Shown one piece after another: positions 1 to 6,450 of a stretch of 26,407 nucleotides of DNA. The position numbers and the translations under genes are program-made. The stretch spans positions 1 through 26,407 of IMG/VR virus record IMGVR_UViG_3300020197_000137. One strand, written 5' to 3'. Below the pieces are notes generated by a model, which saw only the letters and a program-made list of their open reading frames with translations, was not told the origin of the DNA and made no database searches. The stretch is from a virus. Numbering within the stretch: position 1 is the first letter of the stretch; each line of letters begins with the position of its first letter.

Positions 1-260
1 GCAGTGGATGCGACTGCATTTCCACCACCAACTCCAGTTGGAACTCCGTCAGGATATTGAGTTACTTGTCTTGCGTTTGGTGGCAAAGAACCAATTTGTG
101 GTTTAGCAGAACCAGCAGCACCTCTTCTAGCACCCCGACGACCAGATGGAGTATATACATTTGGATTGGAACCAGTTCTTCTACCCTGTTCATCGAGAAC
201 TTCTTCCTCAATATAAACATCATTATAATACGATTCAACTAAATCTCTAATTCCAGACAT
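1..260 (-). CDS. Unrecognised late phage protein, 5' part only
   Basis: Open frame starting at ATG 260 and running off the left edge of the window, so only the first 86 codons are seen. The protein begins MSGIRDLVESYYNDVY, followed by an acidic stretch (EEEVLDEQGRR), an arginine-rich patch (GRRGARRG) and a glycine/proline-rich segment. I do not recognise the family. A consensus T4-type late promoter (TATAAATA, 281-288 on this strand) lies 20 bases upstream of the start, so it is probably expressed late, which fits a virion or assembly protein. The acidic-then-basic, low-complexity N-terminus looks flexible. Function unknown; the call rests on the open frame, the promoter and the terminator just upstream that isolates it from hsp20. 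Confidence 0.7.
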   Translation of the reverse strand, partial: MSGIRDLVESYYNDVYIEEEVLDEQGRRTGSNPNVYTPSGRRGARRGAAGSAKPQIGSLPPNARQVTQYPDGVPTGVGGGNAVAST

Positions 261-280
261 TTTACTACTTAGTTTTCTTT

Positions 281-288
281 TATTTATA
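281..288 (-). promoter_or_regulatory. T4-type late promoter
   Basis: Reads TATAAATA on the minus strand, an exact match to the T4 late -10 element recognised by gp55. It lies 20 bases before the ATG at 260 and overlaps the U-rich tail of the hsp20 terminator. Confidence 0.75.
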
Positions 289-310
289 AAAATAGGAGGG
301 TTTCCCCTCC
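286..310 (-). terminator. Rho-independent terminator after hsp20
   Basis: Perfect 6-bp GC-rich stem (GGAGGG at 295-300 with CCCTCC at 305-310), four-base loop, followed on the minus strand by the T-rich tail TATTTTTA. It starts 7 bases past the hsp20 stop. Confidence 0.75.
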
Positions 311-316
311 AATAAT

Positions 317-787
317 TTATTCAGTTAGAAGTTGTTTTTCCCCAGTAACTCCACCAATTGAATATACCTTTTTCTTTTGATGCTCTGGAACTACCTTAAT
401 AAGTTTCACTACCAAGAGCCCATTGTCATAAGAAACATCTCGAACTTCAACATCATCAGAAAGATTGCGACTCCAAGTAAATGCTCGTTGGGCTAAACCT
501 TTATGAAGATACGTTTCTTCACCAGTTTCTGATTTCTTGGAACCAATCGTTAAAATATTTCTTTCCGTTGAAACTTCAATATCTTCTGGTTTATAACCAG
601 CAAGAGCAAACTCAAGTCTGAATTCTGTTTCACTTTCTTTTACATAATTGTATGGAGGATAACATGATTGTGGTTCTTGCAGGGTTGCAAATCTACGAAC
701 CCATTCATCCATACCGATGCCCCATCTGGTAGCATCATTGAGAAGACGATCAATATCGTTGATTGAATATTTTACAGTTGTATGCAT
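317..787 (-). CDS. hsp20: Hsp20 small heat-shock protein
   Basis: A 156-aa member of the alpha-crystallin/Hsp20 family, an ATP-independent holdase chaperone that keeps unfolding proteins soluble. The alpha-crystallin domain spans about residues 45-140: it opens with ESETEFRLEFALAGYKPEDI, has the strand pair around ILTIGSKK, and ends with the typical NGLLVVKL segment. The N-terminal arm contains a motif (IDRLLNDATRWGIGMDEW) like those of bacterial IbpA-type proteins. The C-terminal IxI anchor is not canonical; VYSI stands in its place. Hsp20 genes are a known hallmark of T4-like cyanophages. The start is supported by a strong ribosome binding site (AAGGAG, 795-800). It stands alone between two terminators, so it is its own transcription unit. 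Confidence 0.95.
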   Translation of the reverse strand: MHTTVKYSINDIDRLLNDATRWGIGMDEWVRRFATLQEPQSCYPPYNYVKESETEFRLEFALAGYKPEDIEVSTERNILTIGSKKSETGEETYLHKGLAQRAFTWSRNLSDDVEVRDVSYDNGLLVVKLIKVVPEHQKKKVYSIGGVTGEKQLLTE

Positions 788-794
788 TTTAGTT

Positions 795-800
795 CTCCTT
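795..800 (-). promoter_or_regulatory. Strong Shine-Dalgarno for hsp20
   Basis: AAGGAG on the minus strand, 7 bases before ATG 787; one of the few full Shine-Dalgarno sequences in the window. It fixes the hsp20 start. Confidence 0.7.
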
Positions 801-818
801 AAAAAGCGAGATGGATAG

Positions 819-841
819 TGTCAAACCCGAAGCATTTGACA
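819..841. repeat. Inverted repeat upstream of hsp20
   Basis: Perfect 7-bp arms TGTCAAA (819-825) and TTTGACA (835-841) separated by 9 bases. It lies in the hsp20 leader between the regA terminator and the ribosome binding site. There is no T-run after it, so it is not a normal terminator; it could be an operator or an mRNA hairpin. Confidence 0.45.
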
Positions 842-862
842 TTATTATTTAACCATAAACAT

Positions 863-897
863 AAAAAAGAGGACAGGGTAGAACCCGATCCTCTTTT
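863..897 (-). terminator. Rho-independent terminator after regA
   Basis: On the minus strand, AAAAGAGGA pairs with TCCTCTTTT (outer arms 889-897 and 865-873). A further inner GGGT/ACCC pairing sits around a 3-base loop, and the outer arm runs into a six-T tract at 863-868. It closes the clamp-loader/regA operon 48 bases past the regA stop. Confidence 0.85.
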
Positions 898-945
898 GGG
901 TATGTTCCGAACTCGTAGAGACGCACGAAAGTCGCTACGTTCTAT

Positions 946-1380
946 TTATTCCTCATCAACCTTTTTCTTCTTACCAATGTTATATTTCGTTTCAAGTAAC
1001 CACTCGTTCTTCTCTTTAAAAGCAAGAACTTTGATTTGATTCAGAGGAGCAAGATCTGAGATCTTATCCACATCAGGAACTTTTACAAGCCCCCAATCTG
1101 CAACCAGTTGAATAATACGGTTGCGTCTCTGAACATCATTTACAGTCAGATTTGCATACTTACCATCAAGGGCAAATAGTTCCTTGAAGTGAACAATATA
1201 ATATCTACCTTGTTTATGCAGAATATGGCAAGACTGGTATAGTTTCTTTTCTTTTCGAGATGCAACACCAATTCTGGTTAAGGTTTCACGAACCTTCAGA
1301 AAGTCATCTGGTTCATTCAGAATCACTTCCACCATTTTATCAGGTGCCCACTTTACTTCAGGTTCAATAACAACGCTCAT
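946..1380 (-). CDS. regA: RegA translational repressor
   Basis: A 144-aa homologue of T4 RegA, the RNA-binding protein that blocks ribosome binding on many early phage mRNAs, including those of gp44 and gp45. The diagnostic core is visible at residues 30-80: a VRETLTRIGVASRKEKKLYQ stretch, then SCHILHKQGRYYIVHFKELFA and the GKYANLTVND segment. It is longer than T4 RegA (122 aa); the extra residues are a charged C-terminal tail ending GKKKKVDEE. Its ATG overlaps the gp62 stop as ATGA, the usual sign of translational coupling, and gene order gp44-gp62-regA matches T4 apart from the inserted gene. The operon ends in a terminator just downstream. Confidence 0.95.
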   Translation of the reverse strand: MSVVIEPEVKWAPDKMVEVILNEPDDFLKVRETLTRIGVASRKEKKLYQSCHILHKQGRYYIVHFKELFALDGKYANLTVNDVQRRNRIIQLVADWGLVKVPDVDKISDLAPLNQIKVLAFKEKNEWLLETKYNIGKKKKVDEE

Positions 1381-1754
1381 TTTTTTCCTCCAACATCAAG
1401 TTTTTGTTTAATGTAATCTAGTTGTTCTTTATTTAGAATTCTCAAAGCTTGTTGAGCTTTTTCTATACTATAACCATAGTAAGATTTGACTGCATCAAGA
1501 TCTTGAATTTTATCTTTTTTAAGCCAAGGAGAAAATCTTTTCCTTTTCCTCAGACTATTTATAAAAAAGTCATATTGCAAACGGTTCGGTAAGAATGAAT
1601 ACTTATTCATCTCATTTGCATACATGATCGTATCTAAAAAACCAGAAAGACATCGGTTAATAATATAAGGAGGATACTCCTTCTCATTAGAATCTTCCAT
1701 AATATATTCTTTTGTGTGGTTAACAGAGTTCAACCAATCTTTCAATTCAGTCAT
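1377..1754 (-). CDS. 62: Clamp loader small subunit gp62
   Basis: A 125-aa protein in the gp62 position between the clamp-loader region and regA. T4 gp62 (187 aa) forms a complex with four gp44 subunits and helps load the gp45 clamp on primer-template junctions. Cyanophage versions are shorter than T4's, and this one fits. Visible features are an N-terminal ELKDWLNSVNHTKEYI helix, a YPPYIINRCLSGF segment, and a basic LRKRKRFSPWLKKDK patch that may contact DNA or partner subunits. The ATG overlaps the previous stop as ATGA, and its own stop overlaps the regA ATG the same way. The assignment rests on weak sequence resemblance plus very strong gene order. Confidence 0.85.
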   Translation of the reverse strand: MTELKDWLNSVNHTKEYIMEDSNEKEYPPYIINRCLSGFLDTIMYANEMNKYSFLPNRLQYDFFINSLRKRKRFSPWLKKDKIQDLDAVKSYYGYSIEKAQQALRILNKEQLDYIKQKLDVGGKK

Positions 1755-2887
1755 CGGATAATATCAATCTCCATATCTTTACTCCAAACTTCAAGTTCGG
1801 TTCTCAATCTACCCTCAGACTTCAATGTTTCATAACGAGTAGAAGCTTTGTTCTTCCACCAGTTGATTAGATTCTCGGCATGAAACTTATCATAATTCTG
1901 AGGATTCTTAATCAGAACATCAGTCTCTCCATTAATAACTTCTCTTGCATTGAGAAATCCATAGTCAGACATGTAGAACCTCTTCTTCTGAGTCAAATCC
2001 TTTGCAGATTGAATTGAAGAGTTGAAACTGGAAAGTTTCTCTATTAACTGTGGATATTCCTTCAAAGATGCACGGATGATTGAAATCATTTTCTGTTGTG
2101 TCTTAAGTTTACGACTCGAAGCATCTTCTTTGACAAGAAGTTTATCTCCATTCCGAAACTTGAACCACTTGTTTAAATCTCCAAACACAGAATCATGCAT
2201 CAGAGGAGTAAAGTCACTCTCTGTCAAACCACGATATCTCATATAGGGTTTCAAACCATCATACTGAGATGATGACTTTGTGGAACCATAAAGAGAAGTA
2301 GTCTCAAACAGACAAATATTTGCATCATACTTTGCATTGAGTTGTTCTCTTGCTTCATGAGAACAACAAAGAAGTGCAAGGAGTTTACCTCCCAGATAGT
2401 TGAACCCAAAAGGTTGAGTGGGAACAATAATGAATCCCATGATTGCATGTCGATTGAATCGAGTTAGATCTGGAACTGATCCAAGCCAATCATTTCTAGG
2501 TTTAGAATTGATTGTAGGAGAACCAAATCGGATGAAACCAACAATCTTCTTACTGTTAGTTTCCATGACAATCCACTTCAATGATTTGCCAGGAATACTA
2601 TTCTCAATCGCATGAGAAGTCGTTACCTGCAATCTTTCATTGAAGAACTCATTTGTAAATCCACCCTTCTCACCTGCACAATAGATTTTGAAATCCATCT
2701 CATTCGGATGCATGTCAAAATCACAGAACATATCATCCTCTGGGCCCATTCCCAGAAGAGATGTCTGCATCTCTTTCATTCTATCTAATTTTACATTACG
2801 CAAATACTCATCGATCCTTCCCAGATTGGAGAAGTAATCGATGAATTTATCTGCAGCATATATTGCATCTGGCGTATCTAATATCAT
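1751..2887 (-). CDS. DruA/DUF4338-like protein inserted between gp44 and gp62
   Basis: A 378-aa protein between the two clamp-loader subunit genes, where T4 has nothing. Its centre (about residues 100-225) follows the pattern of DUF4338, the domain of DruA from the Druantia anti-phage system. The signs are a GKSLKWIVMETNSKKIVGF strand pair, a PRNDWLG element, an R-x-x-x-N-R-x-A segment, FIIVPTQPFGFNYLGGKLL, then KYDANICLFETTSLYGSTK with the conserved E-T, and a YMRYRGLTE end. The C-terminal 150 residues are charged and helical, ending in W-W and W-S-K segments. Both ends overlap neighbours as ATGA, so it is translationally coupled with gp44 and gp62. Function is unknown. The DUF4338 relation is read by eye, not searched; counter-defence, host takeover or DNA processing at the fork are all inferences. 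Confidence 0.7.
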   Translation of the reverse strand: MILDTPDAIYAADKFIDYFSNLGRIDEYLRNVKLDRMKEMQTSLLGMGPEDDMFCDFDMHPNEMDFKIYCAGEKGGFTNEFFNERLQVTTSHAIENSIPGKSLKWIVMETNSKKIVGFIRFGSPTINSKPRNDWLGSVPDLTRFNRHAIMGFIIVPTQPFGFNYLGGKLLALLCCSHEAREQLNAKYDANICLFETTSLYGSTKSSSQYDGLKPYMRYRGLTESDFTPLMHDSVFGDLNKWFKFRNGDKLLVKEDASSRKLKTQQKMISIIRASLKEYPQLIEKLSSFNSSIQSAKDLTQKKRFYMSDYGFLNAREVINGETDVLIKNPQNYDKFHAENLINWWKNKASTRYETLKSEGRLRTELEVWSKDMEIDIIR

Positions 2888-3828
2888 TTGATCTCACACT
2901 CCATCATGAGTTCAGTCAATGCTGCTAAAAGGTTAATCTCCTGATCAGCCACGAACGCAATTTGGTATTGATACTTAGCAATAATAAGAACGGCAGCGGG
3001 AATAGAGCTGGGTGAAAGCCAATCATAAGAGGCGTCATAAATCCGACGCAGAATGATACCAGGATCGTTATCCAGGTTGGCGACTATCCACTTGCGAACT
3101 TCCGTGAAGTTTTTATCCTTGAGACATTTAATGAGATCATTTATTGCAACGTCCGAGAAAGATGTAAGAATTCCTGTGTCAATTTCTCCCCCCACTGAAT
3201 ACCTTTGACATTCATTGAGAACACGTCTCCAATCAGGGAAATGTTTGTTAATGATTTCGATGAGAACTTTCTGATCGTATTTGACACCCTCTTTCTGCAA
3301 AATGTCTTGAAGTCTTGTATAAAAACTTGCAGCAAGTTTAGCCTTTTCTTTTCCTTTGATGGAGAAGTCAATGACGGCACATCTGGAGTGCAAAGGTTCG
3401 ATGATCTTGTTCTTGTAGTTGCAGGTAAAGATGAATCGACAGTTGTTATAAAACGTCTCAATATTAGCCCGTAAGAGGAGTTGAACGTCGTTGGTTGTAT
3501 TATCTGCCTCATCAATGATGATGACTTTGTGTTTACCAAGGCCTTGAAGTGACACGGTAGACGCAAAGTTTTTTGCTTGGTTCCGTACCGTGTCCAGAAA
3601 TCGTCCTTCGTCAGATCCGTTAATGACATAATAATCAGCACCTATCTCTTCACATAATGCTTTTGCAACAGTAGTCTTACCAATACCAGGAGGCCCAGAA
3701 AGAAGAAGATTTGGGAGATTACCATTCTCCACAAACTCCCTCAAATTCTTTTTGATCTGTTCAGGAAGAATGCAATCCTCGATTGCATGAGGCCTATATT
3801 TTTCAACCCAAAGGAAGTCATCACGCAT
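2884..3828 (-). CDS. 44: Clamp loader large subunit gp44 (AAA+ ATPase)
   Basis: A 314-aa AAA+ ATPase, the catalytic subunit that opens the gp45 sliding clamp and places it on DNA. From the chosen start it shows the clamp-loader N-terminus FLWVEKYRP, Walker A GPPGIGKT (45-52), Walker B VIIIDEADN (102-110), sensor-1-like FIFTCNYKNKI, and the SRC arginine-finger motif LHSRC (146-150). Length matches T4 gp44 (319 aa). The frame continues four codons upstream to a TTG, but ATG 3828 puts WVEKYRP where the family has it and lies two bases after the stop of the upstream gene, so I chose it. The stop overlaps the next ATG as ATGA. Confidence 0.95.
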   Translation of the reverse strand: MRDDFLWVEKYRPHAIEDCILPEQIKKNLREFVENGNLPNLLLSGPPGIGKTTVAKALCEEIGADYYVINGSDEGRFLDTVRNQAKNFASTVSLQGLGKHKVIIIDEADNTTNDVQLLLRANIETFYNNCRFIFTCNYKNKIIEPLHSRCAVIDFSIKGKEKAKLAASFYTRLQDILQKEGVKYDQKVLIEIINKHFPDWRRVLNECQRYSVGGEIDTGILTSFSDVAINDLIKCLKDKNFTEVRKWIVANLDNDPGIILRRIYDASYDWLSPSSIPAAVLIIAKYQYQIAFVADQEINLLAALTELMMECEIK

Positions 3829-3830
3829 AA

Positions 3831-4241
3831 TCAAAAACAATACTTTTTCATAAAACGATTTACCATATGAGGTTTATCCTCTAGGTAATAAGCTTCAGTC
3901 TCATAAACAACTGGAGATCCTGTAATCTTAGATGATCTAAGAACATCTAACAATTTATCAGTAGGTAAAATTGCATCTCGAATACTAATTGGCCCACCAA
4001 TACAAGAGTGAATTACATGAACTGCTTCATGATAAACAGTCTCATTCACATAGTAACTGACAGGGCTCACAGTATTCTTGATGTTGTCTGTACAAATCAC
4101 AAGATTTGGAGCTTTGGTATATCCAAAGAGTTCCTTTTGTTTTTTACAAATCGGTGCATTTTCTTGCACCTGATAATTTTTCATCAAAATTCCCGTTAGG
4201 ATTTCACGCCCAATAGGAGTCAAATAAAGAAGAAAGTCCAT
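3831..4241 (-). CDS. Small HExxH putative zinc metallopeptidase
   Basis: A 136-aa protein between gp45 and gp44. It contains a zinc-protease helix, VNETVYHEAVHVIHSC (HExxH at about residues 71-75), followed some 35 residues later by YETEAYYLEDK, which offers glutamates for a third zinc ligand as in gluzincins. N-terminal residues include LTPIGREILTG and a KKQKELFGY segment. I know no T4 counterpart at this place. ATG 4241 overlaps the gp45 stop as TGATG, so the start is clear and the gene is coupled to gp45. A soluble intracellular protease or a metal-binding inactive relative both fit; there is no signal peptide or membrane segment. The motif is seen directly; the activity is inferred. Confidence 0.75.
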   Translation of the reverse strand: MDFLLYLTPIGREILTGILMKNYQVQENAPICKKQKELFGYTKAPNLVICTDNIKNTVSPVSYYVNETVYHEAVHVIHSCIGGPISIRDAILPTDKLLDVLRSSKITGSPVVYETEAYYLEDKPHMVNRFMKKYCF

Positions 4242-4906
4242 CAACTAAAAGTAGAATCAGGTTCAAGAGCGATGTGATAAGTCACACCCATCTGAGTATT
4301 CACAAATCGAGAGATGTTAGATTTAGAAATCACAACATCATACTTACCAGGAAGAATCTTGATATTTTCAACCTTAAAGTTCATTACAAAATTGTCACTG
4401 GTTTCACCCACTTCAATTGAATATTCGTTAGAAGTTTCATTCTTACGATCACGAACCACAAGAGAAATCTTCTGCCCATTACCGATTGCACAGAGATCAG
4501 GAACCTGATAAACCGCTGCAGCTTTCAGAAGTTGATTCAGTTGATCAGAGTCAAGTTGAAAACAGATATCTTCACTCGGAAGAGTCAGTTCTTTCTCTGG
4601 AGGGCTAATGATCACGTTTGGATCAGAGTAGTAGTATTTGGTTTTACGAGAACCTTCTTTGATGACTGCATAAGAGTCTGCAGTAAAATCCAACTCAGCA
4701 TTATGATGCAGAGACAAACCATTCAAGAACTGGTTAAGATCATAAATACCAAATTCTTTCGGAAGTTCTTCATCAATCTTAGCAGATGCAAGAATATTCT
4801 TCATCACTGAAATGGTGCGAAGTTTGTTACCAGTCTTGAATAGAAGAGACTGGTTAATCGAAGAGAAGTTCTTCAGAATCGAGATTGTTTTTTCAGAAAG
4901 TTTCAT
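4241..4906 (-). CDS. 45: Sliding clamp gp45 (DNA polymerase processivity factor)
   Basis: A 221-aa homologue of T4 gp45 (228 aa), the trimeric ring that tethers the phage DNA polymerase and, with gp55, activates late transcription. Recognisable parts are the N-terminal MKLSEKTISILKNFSSINQS, the FKTGNKLRTIS strand, the KYYYSDPNVI segment near residue 90, and the C-terminal VVISKSNISRFV and YHIALEPDSTF. The frame is open for 11 more codons upstream, but ATG 4906 is preceded by AGGGA at proper spacing and gives the family N-terminus. The start lies inside the end of the upstream gene (14-base overlap), and the stop overlaps the next ATG by one base. Confidence 0.95.
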   Translation of the reverse strand: MKLSEKTISILKNFSSINQSLLFKTGNKLRTISVMKNILASAKIDEELPKEFGIYDLNQFLNGLSLHHNAELDFTADSYAVIKEGSRKTKYYYSDPNVIISPPEKELTLPSEDICFQLDSDQLNQLLKAAAVYQVPDLCAIGNGQKISLVVRDRKNETSNEYSIEVGETSDNFVMNFKVENIKILPGKYDVVISKSNISRFVNTQMGVTYHIALEPDSTFS

Positions 4907-5240
4907 AGTTTCCCTTAGTTTCATTATGTAGCCCAGCAAAGTGATATAGAAGAATACAATAATGGATTGCTTTCAGAATGTCAAGTTTAGACTTACCATT
5001 CTTTTTACCAAATCGAGAAAGATATTTGATTGCATTGGATCTTACAAAAGGTTCTGCATCACCAATACTCTCAATCAGATCAAGAGTTTGAGTTTTAGAT
5101 TGTTCAGAAGTATAATGAGCTTTATATGTGCTGATAAGATAAGATTCTACTTCTTTTATAGTCTTATCTTCATTATATTTCCAAAAGTTATTTTGATCTT
5201 CAGTCATTTTTAAATTCAAAACGATAGTGTCATTTTCCAT
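4893..5240 (-). CDS. DUF3310-like small protein
   Basis: A protein of 115 aa with the start used here. The C-terminal half, with VRSNAIKYLSRFGKKNGKSK followed by LDILKAIHYCILLYHF, matches the pattern of DUF3310 proteins in phages (AIKYLxRxxxKNGxxDLxKAxHY), a family of unknown function sometimes labelled nucleotide kinase without proof. The start is uncertain: candidates are ATG 5306 (inside the upstream ATPase gene), ATG 5240 and ATG 5207, none with a clear ribosome binding site. I prefer 5240 because a hairpin and the upstream stop precede it. The gene is upstream of gp45 in the same direction and overlaps it by 14 bases. Confidence 0.7.
   Translation of the reverse strand: MENDTIVLNLKMTEDQNNFWKYNEDKTIKEVESYLISTYKAHYTSEQSKTQTLDLIESIGDAEPFVRSNAIKYLSRFGKKNGKSKLDILKAIHYCILLYHFAGLHNETKGNYETF
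4911..4917 (-). promoter_or_regulatory. Shine-Dalgarno that fixes the gp45 start
   Basis: TAAGGGA on the minus strand, 4 bases before ATG 4906 and inside the coding end of the upstream gene. It supports the shorter gp45 over the upstream ATGs. Confidence 0.55.
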
Positions 5241-5246
5241 AGTAAA

Positions 5247-5270
5247 GGGGAAGTCACAATTACCTTCCCC
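5247..5270 (-). other. Hairpin between CobS-like gene and DUF3310-like gene
   Basis: Perfect 7-bp arms GGGGAAG (5247-5253) and CTTCCCC (5264-5270) with a 10-base loop, starting 8 bases past the CobS-like stop and ending 6 bases before ATG 5240. It is followed by TTTACT rather than a long T-run. It may be a weak terminator, a processing site or a translation-control hairpin. Confidence 0.5.
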
Positions 5271-5277
5271 AATTATA

Positions 5278-6372
5278 TCAAGATTCGGAGGAGTTGTCAA
5301 CTTCATCTAGATTAACCGATGCATCGATTTTATCATAGAGTTCCAAGAAAGAAGTCTTTGTCTCATCATCAAAGCGATTCACACAAACTTGAATTGCTTT
5401 CATACGCTTACCAAAGATAGAATAAGCATGAATGATGTGAGTCAGACGACGAGTTGAGATCACTTCATCAATGCCTCCATCTCGGAAAGTCTTACGAATG
5501 ATATCAGCCCAAGAAGCAAGTTTCTCACAGAACTCCAGATCAGTTTCTCCCAGAGAAGTCATCAACTTTTCCAGAATCTTTTGTTCAGTTTTGGAACCAG
5601 GGTATTCTTGTTCAAACGTAAGAGCAAATCGTTCAAGGAATGCTTCGTTGAGAACATTGGTGCCAATGAATCGCCCGTCATCAGATCCCTTTCCTTTAGT
5701 GTTAGCAGTAGCAACCACAGTGAAACCACTAGCAGGATTGACATACTTACCAATTTTTTTTAGAAAAACACCTTTACCTTCAAGAACAGACTGGAGACAC
5801 AAAATCTTATTGGAAGCAAGATCGATCTCATCCAGAAGAAGAACAGCACCACGTTCAAGTGCTTCGATCACAGGGCCATTGTGCCACACAGTCTCACCAT
5901 TTACTAGACGGAAACCACCAATCAGATCATCCTCATCAGTTTCAATCGTAATGTTAACACGAATCAGTTCACGTTTCAGTTGAGCACAAGCTTGTTCAAC
6001 ACTGAAAGTTTTTCCATTACCAGAAAGGCCAGTGATGAAGACAGGATAGAAAATACGAGAAGAAATAATCTTTTTAAGATCAGAAAAGTTCCCGAACGGG
6101 ACAAAGTTAACATCTTTAGCAGGAACAAGGTTCTGTTCTTCTCGCTCGGTAACAGCAGGGACAGCAGCAGGTTGATTGAAAGTTTGTTCGAGTTTTTCTT
6201 GCACAGTCAGATTCCAAACACCACGGCGAATTTTGAATTGTTCAAGACGTTTCGTGATTGTGGGATAAGAGATCCCAGTTTCAGTAGAGTATTCACGAAT
6301 ATTGTCTGTAGTGATGGAAGAACCATAACGATCTTGAAGATCAGAAATTTCAAAAGAAGACTTGCGAGGCAT
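5278..6372 (-). CDS. cobS: CobS-like AAA+ ATPase (MoxR type)
   Basis: A 364-aa AAA+ ATPase of the kind annotated cobS in T4-like cyanophages, after the ATPase subunit of aerobic cobaltochelatase. Motifs: Walker A GLSGNGKT (115-122), Walker B VLLLDEID (177-184), sensor-1 region VVATANTKGKG (219-229) and an arginine-finger-like NEAFLERFA (242-250). Residues 20-55 (TTDNIREYSTETGISYPTIT and following) look like a helix-turn-helix or winged-helix DNA-binding segment, which bacterial CobS does not need. It follows the VWA-metallopeptidase gene, its likely partner, so the pair mirrors CobS-CobT or MoxR-VWA modules. A role in cobalamin synthesis is doubtful without a CobN gene here; remodelling of a protein or nucleoprotein target is equally likely. 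Confidence 0.9.
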   Translation of the reverse strand: MPRKSSFEISDLQDRYGSSITTDNIREYSTETGISYPTITKRLEQFKIRRGVWNLTVQEKLEQTFNQPAAVPAVTEREEQNLVPAKDVNFVPFGNFSDLKKIISSRIFYPVFITGLSGNGKTFSVEQACAQLKRELIRVNITIETDEDDLIGGFRLVNGETVWHNGPVIEALERGAVLLLDEIDLASNKILCLQSVLEGKGVFLKKIGKYVNPASGFTVVATANTKGKGSDDGRFIGTNVLNEAFLERFALTFEQEYPGSKTEQKILEKLMTSLGETDLEFCEKLASWADIIRKTFRDGGIDEVISTRRLTHIIHAYSIFGKRMKAIQVCVNRFDDETKTSFLELYDKIDASVNLDEVDNSSES

Positions 6373-6395
6373 GATTGTTGATTGATTATGTAGTA

Positions 6396-6401
6396 ATTAT
6401 A
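6396..6401 (-). promoter_or_regulatory. Possible -10 element upstream of CobS-like gene
   Basis: TATAAT on the minus strand 24 bases before ATG 6372. No good -35 box lies at 16-18 bases, because that position is taken by the preceding hairpin, so this is a weak call. Confidence 0.3.
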
Positions 6402-6410
6402 GTGGATAAA

Positions 6411-6429
6411 TGGGGAGGAAGAACCTCCC
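6411..6429 (-). terminator. Possible weak terminator after VWA-metallopeptidase gene
   Basis: Stem GGGAGG (6413-6418) with CCTCCC (6424-6429) around a 5-base loop, 22 bases past the gene's stop. The tail on the minus strand (CATTTATCC) is poor in T, so termination may be partial. Confidence 0.45.
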
Positions 6430-6450
6430 AGTAGACGGTTTGGGAACTGG

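Noticed and set aside
846-853. GTTAAATA late-promoter-like sequence upstream of hsp20
   Set aside because: Two mismatches to the consensus and 59 bases from the start; too weak to call, although hsp20 must have some promoter between the regA terminator and its start.
818-1039. Plus-strand open frame across the regA terminator
   Set aside because: Overlaps the terminator hairpin and the end of regA, has no recognisable product and no ribosome binding site.
1556-1563. TATAAATA on the minus strand inside gp62
   Set aside because: It encodes in-frame codons of gp62, lies 176 bases from regA, and such an AT-rich 8-mer is expected by chance; no other support.
3141-3641. Minus-strand open frame of 166 codons overlapping gp44
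   Set aside because: Out-of-frame shadow of gp44, which has all its AAA+ motifs in the other frame.
5471-5983. Long plus-strand open frame (170 codons) opposite the CobS-like gene
   Set aside because: It is the antisense shadow of a conserved AAA+ gene; serine/arginine-rich product without any known pattern.
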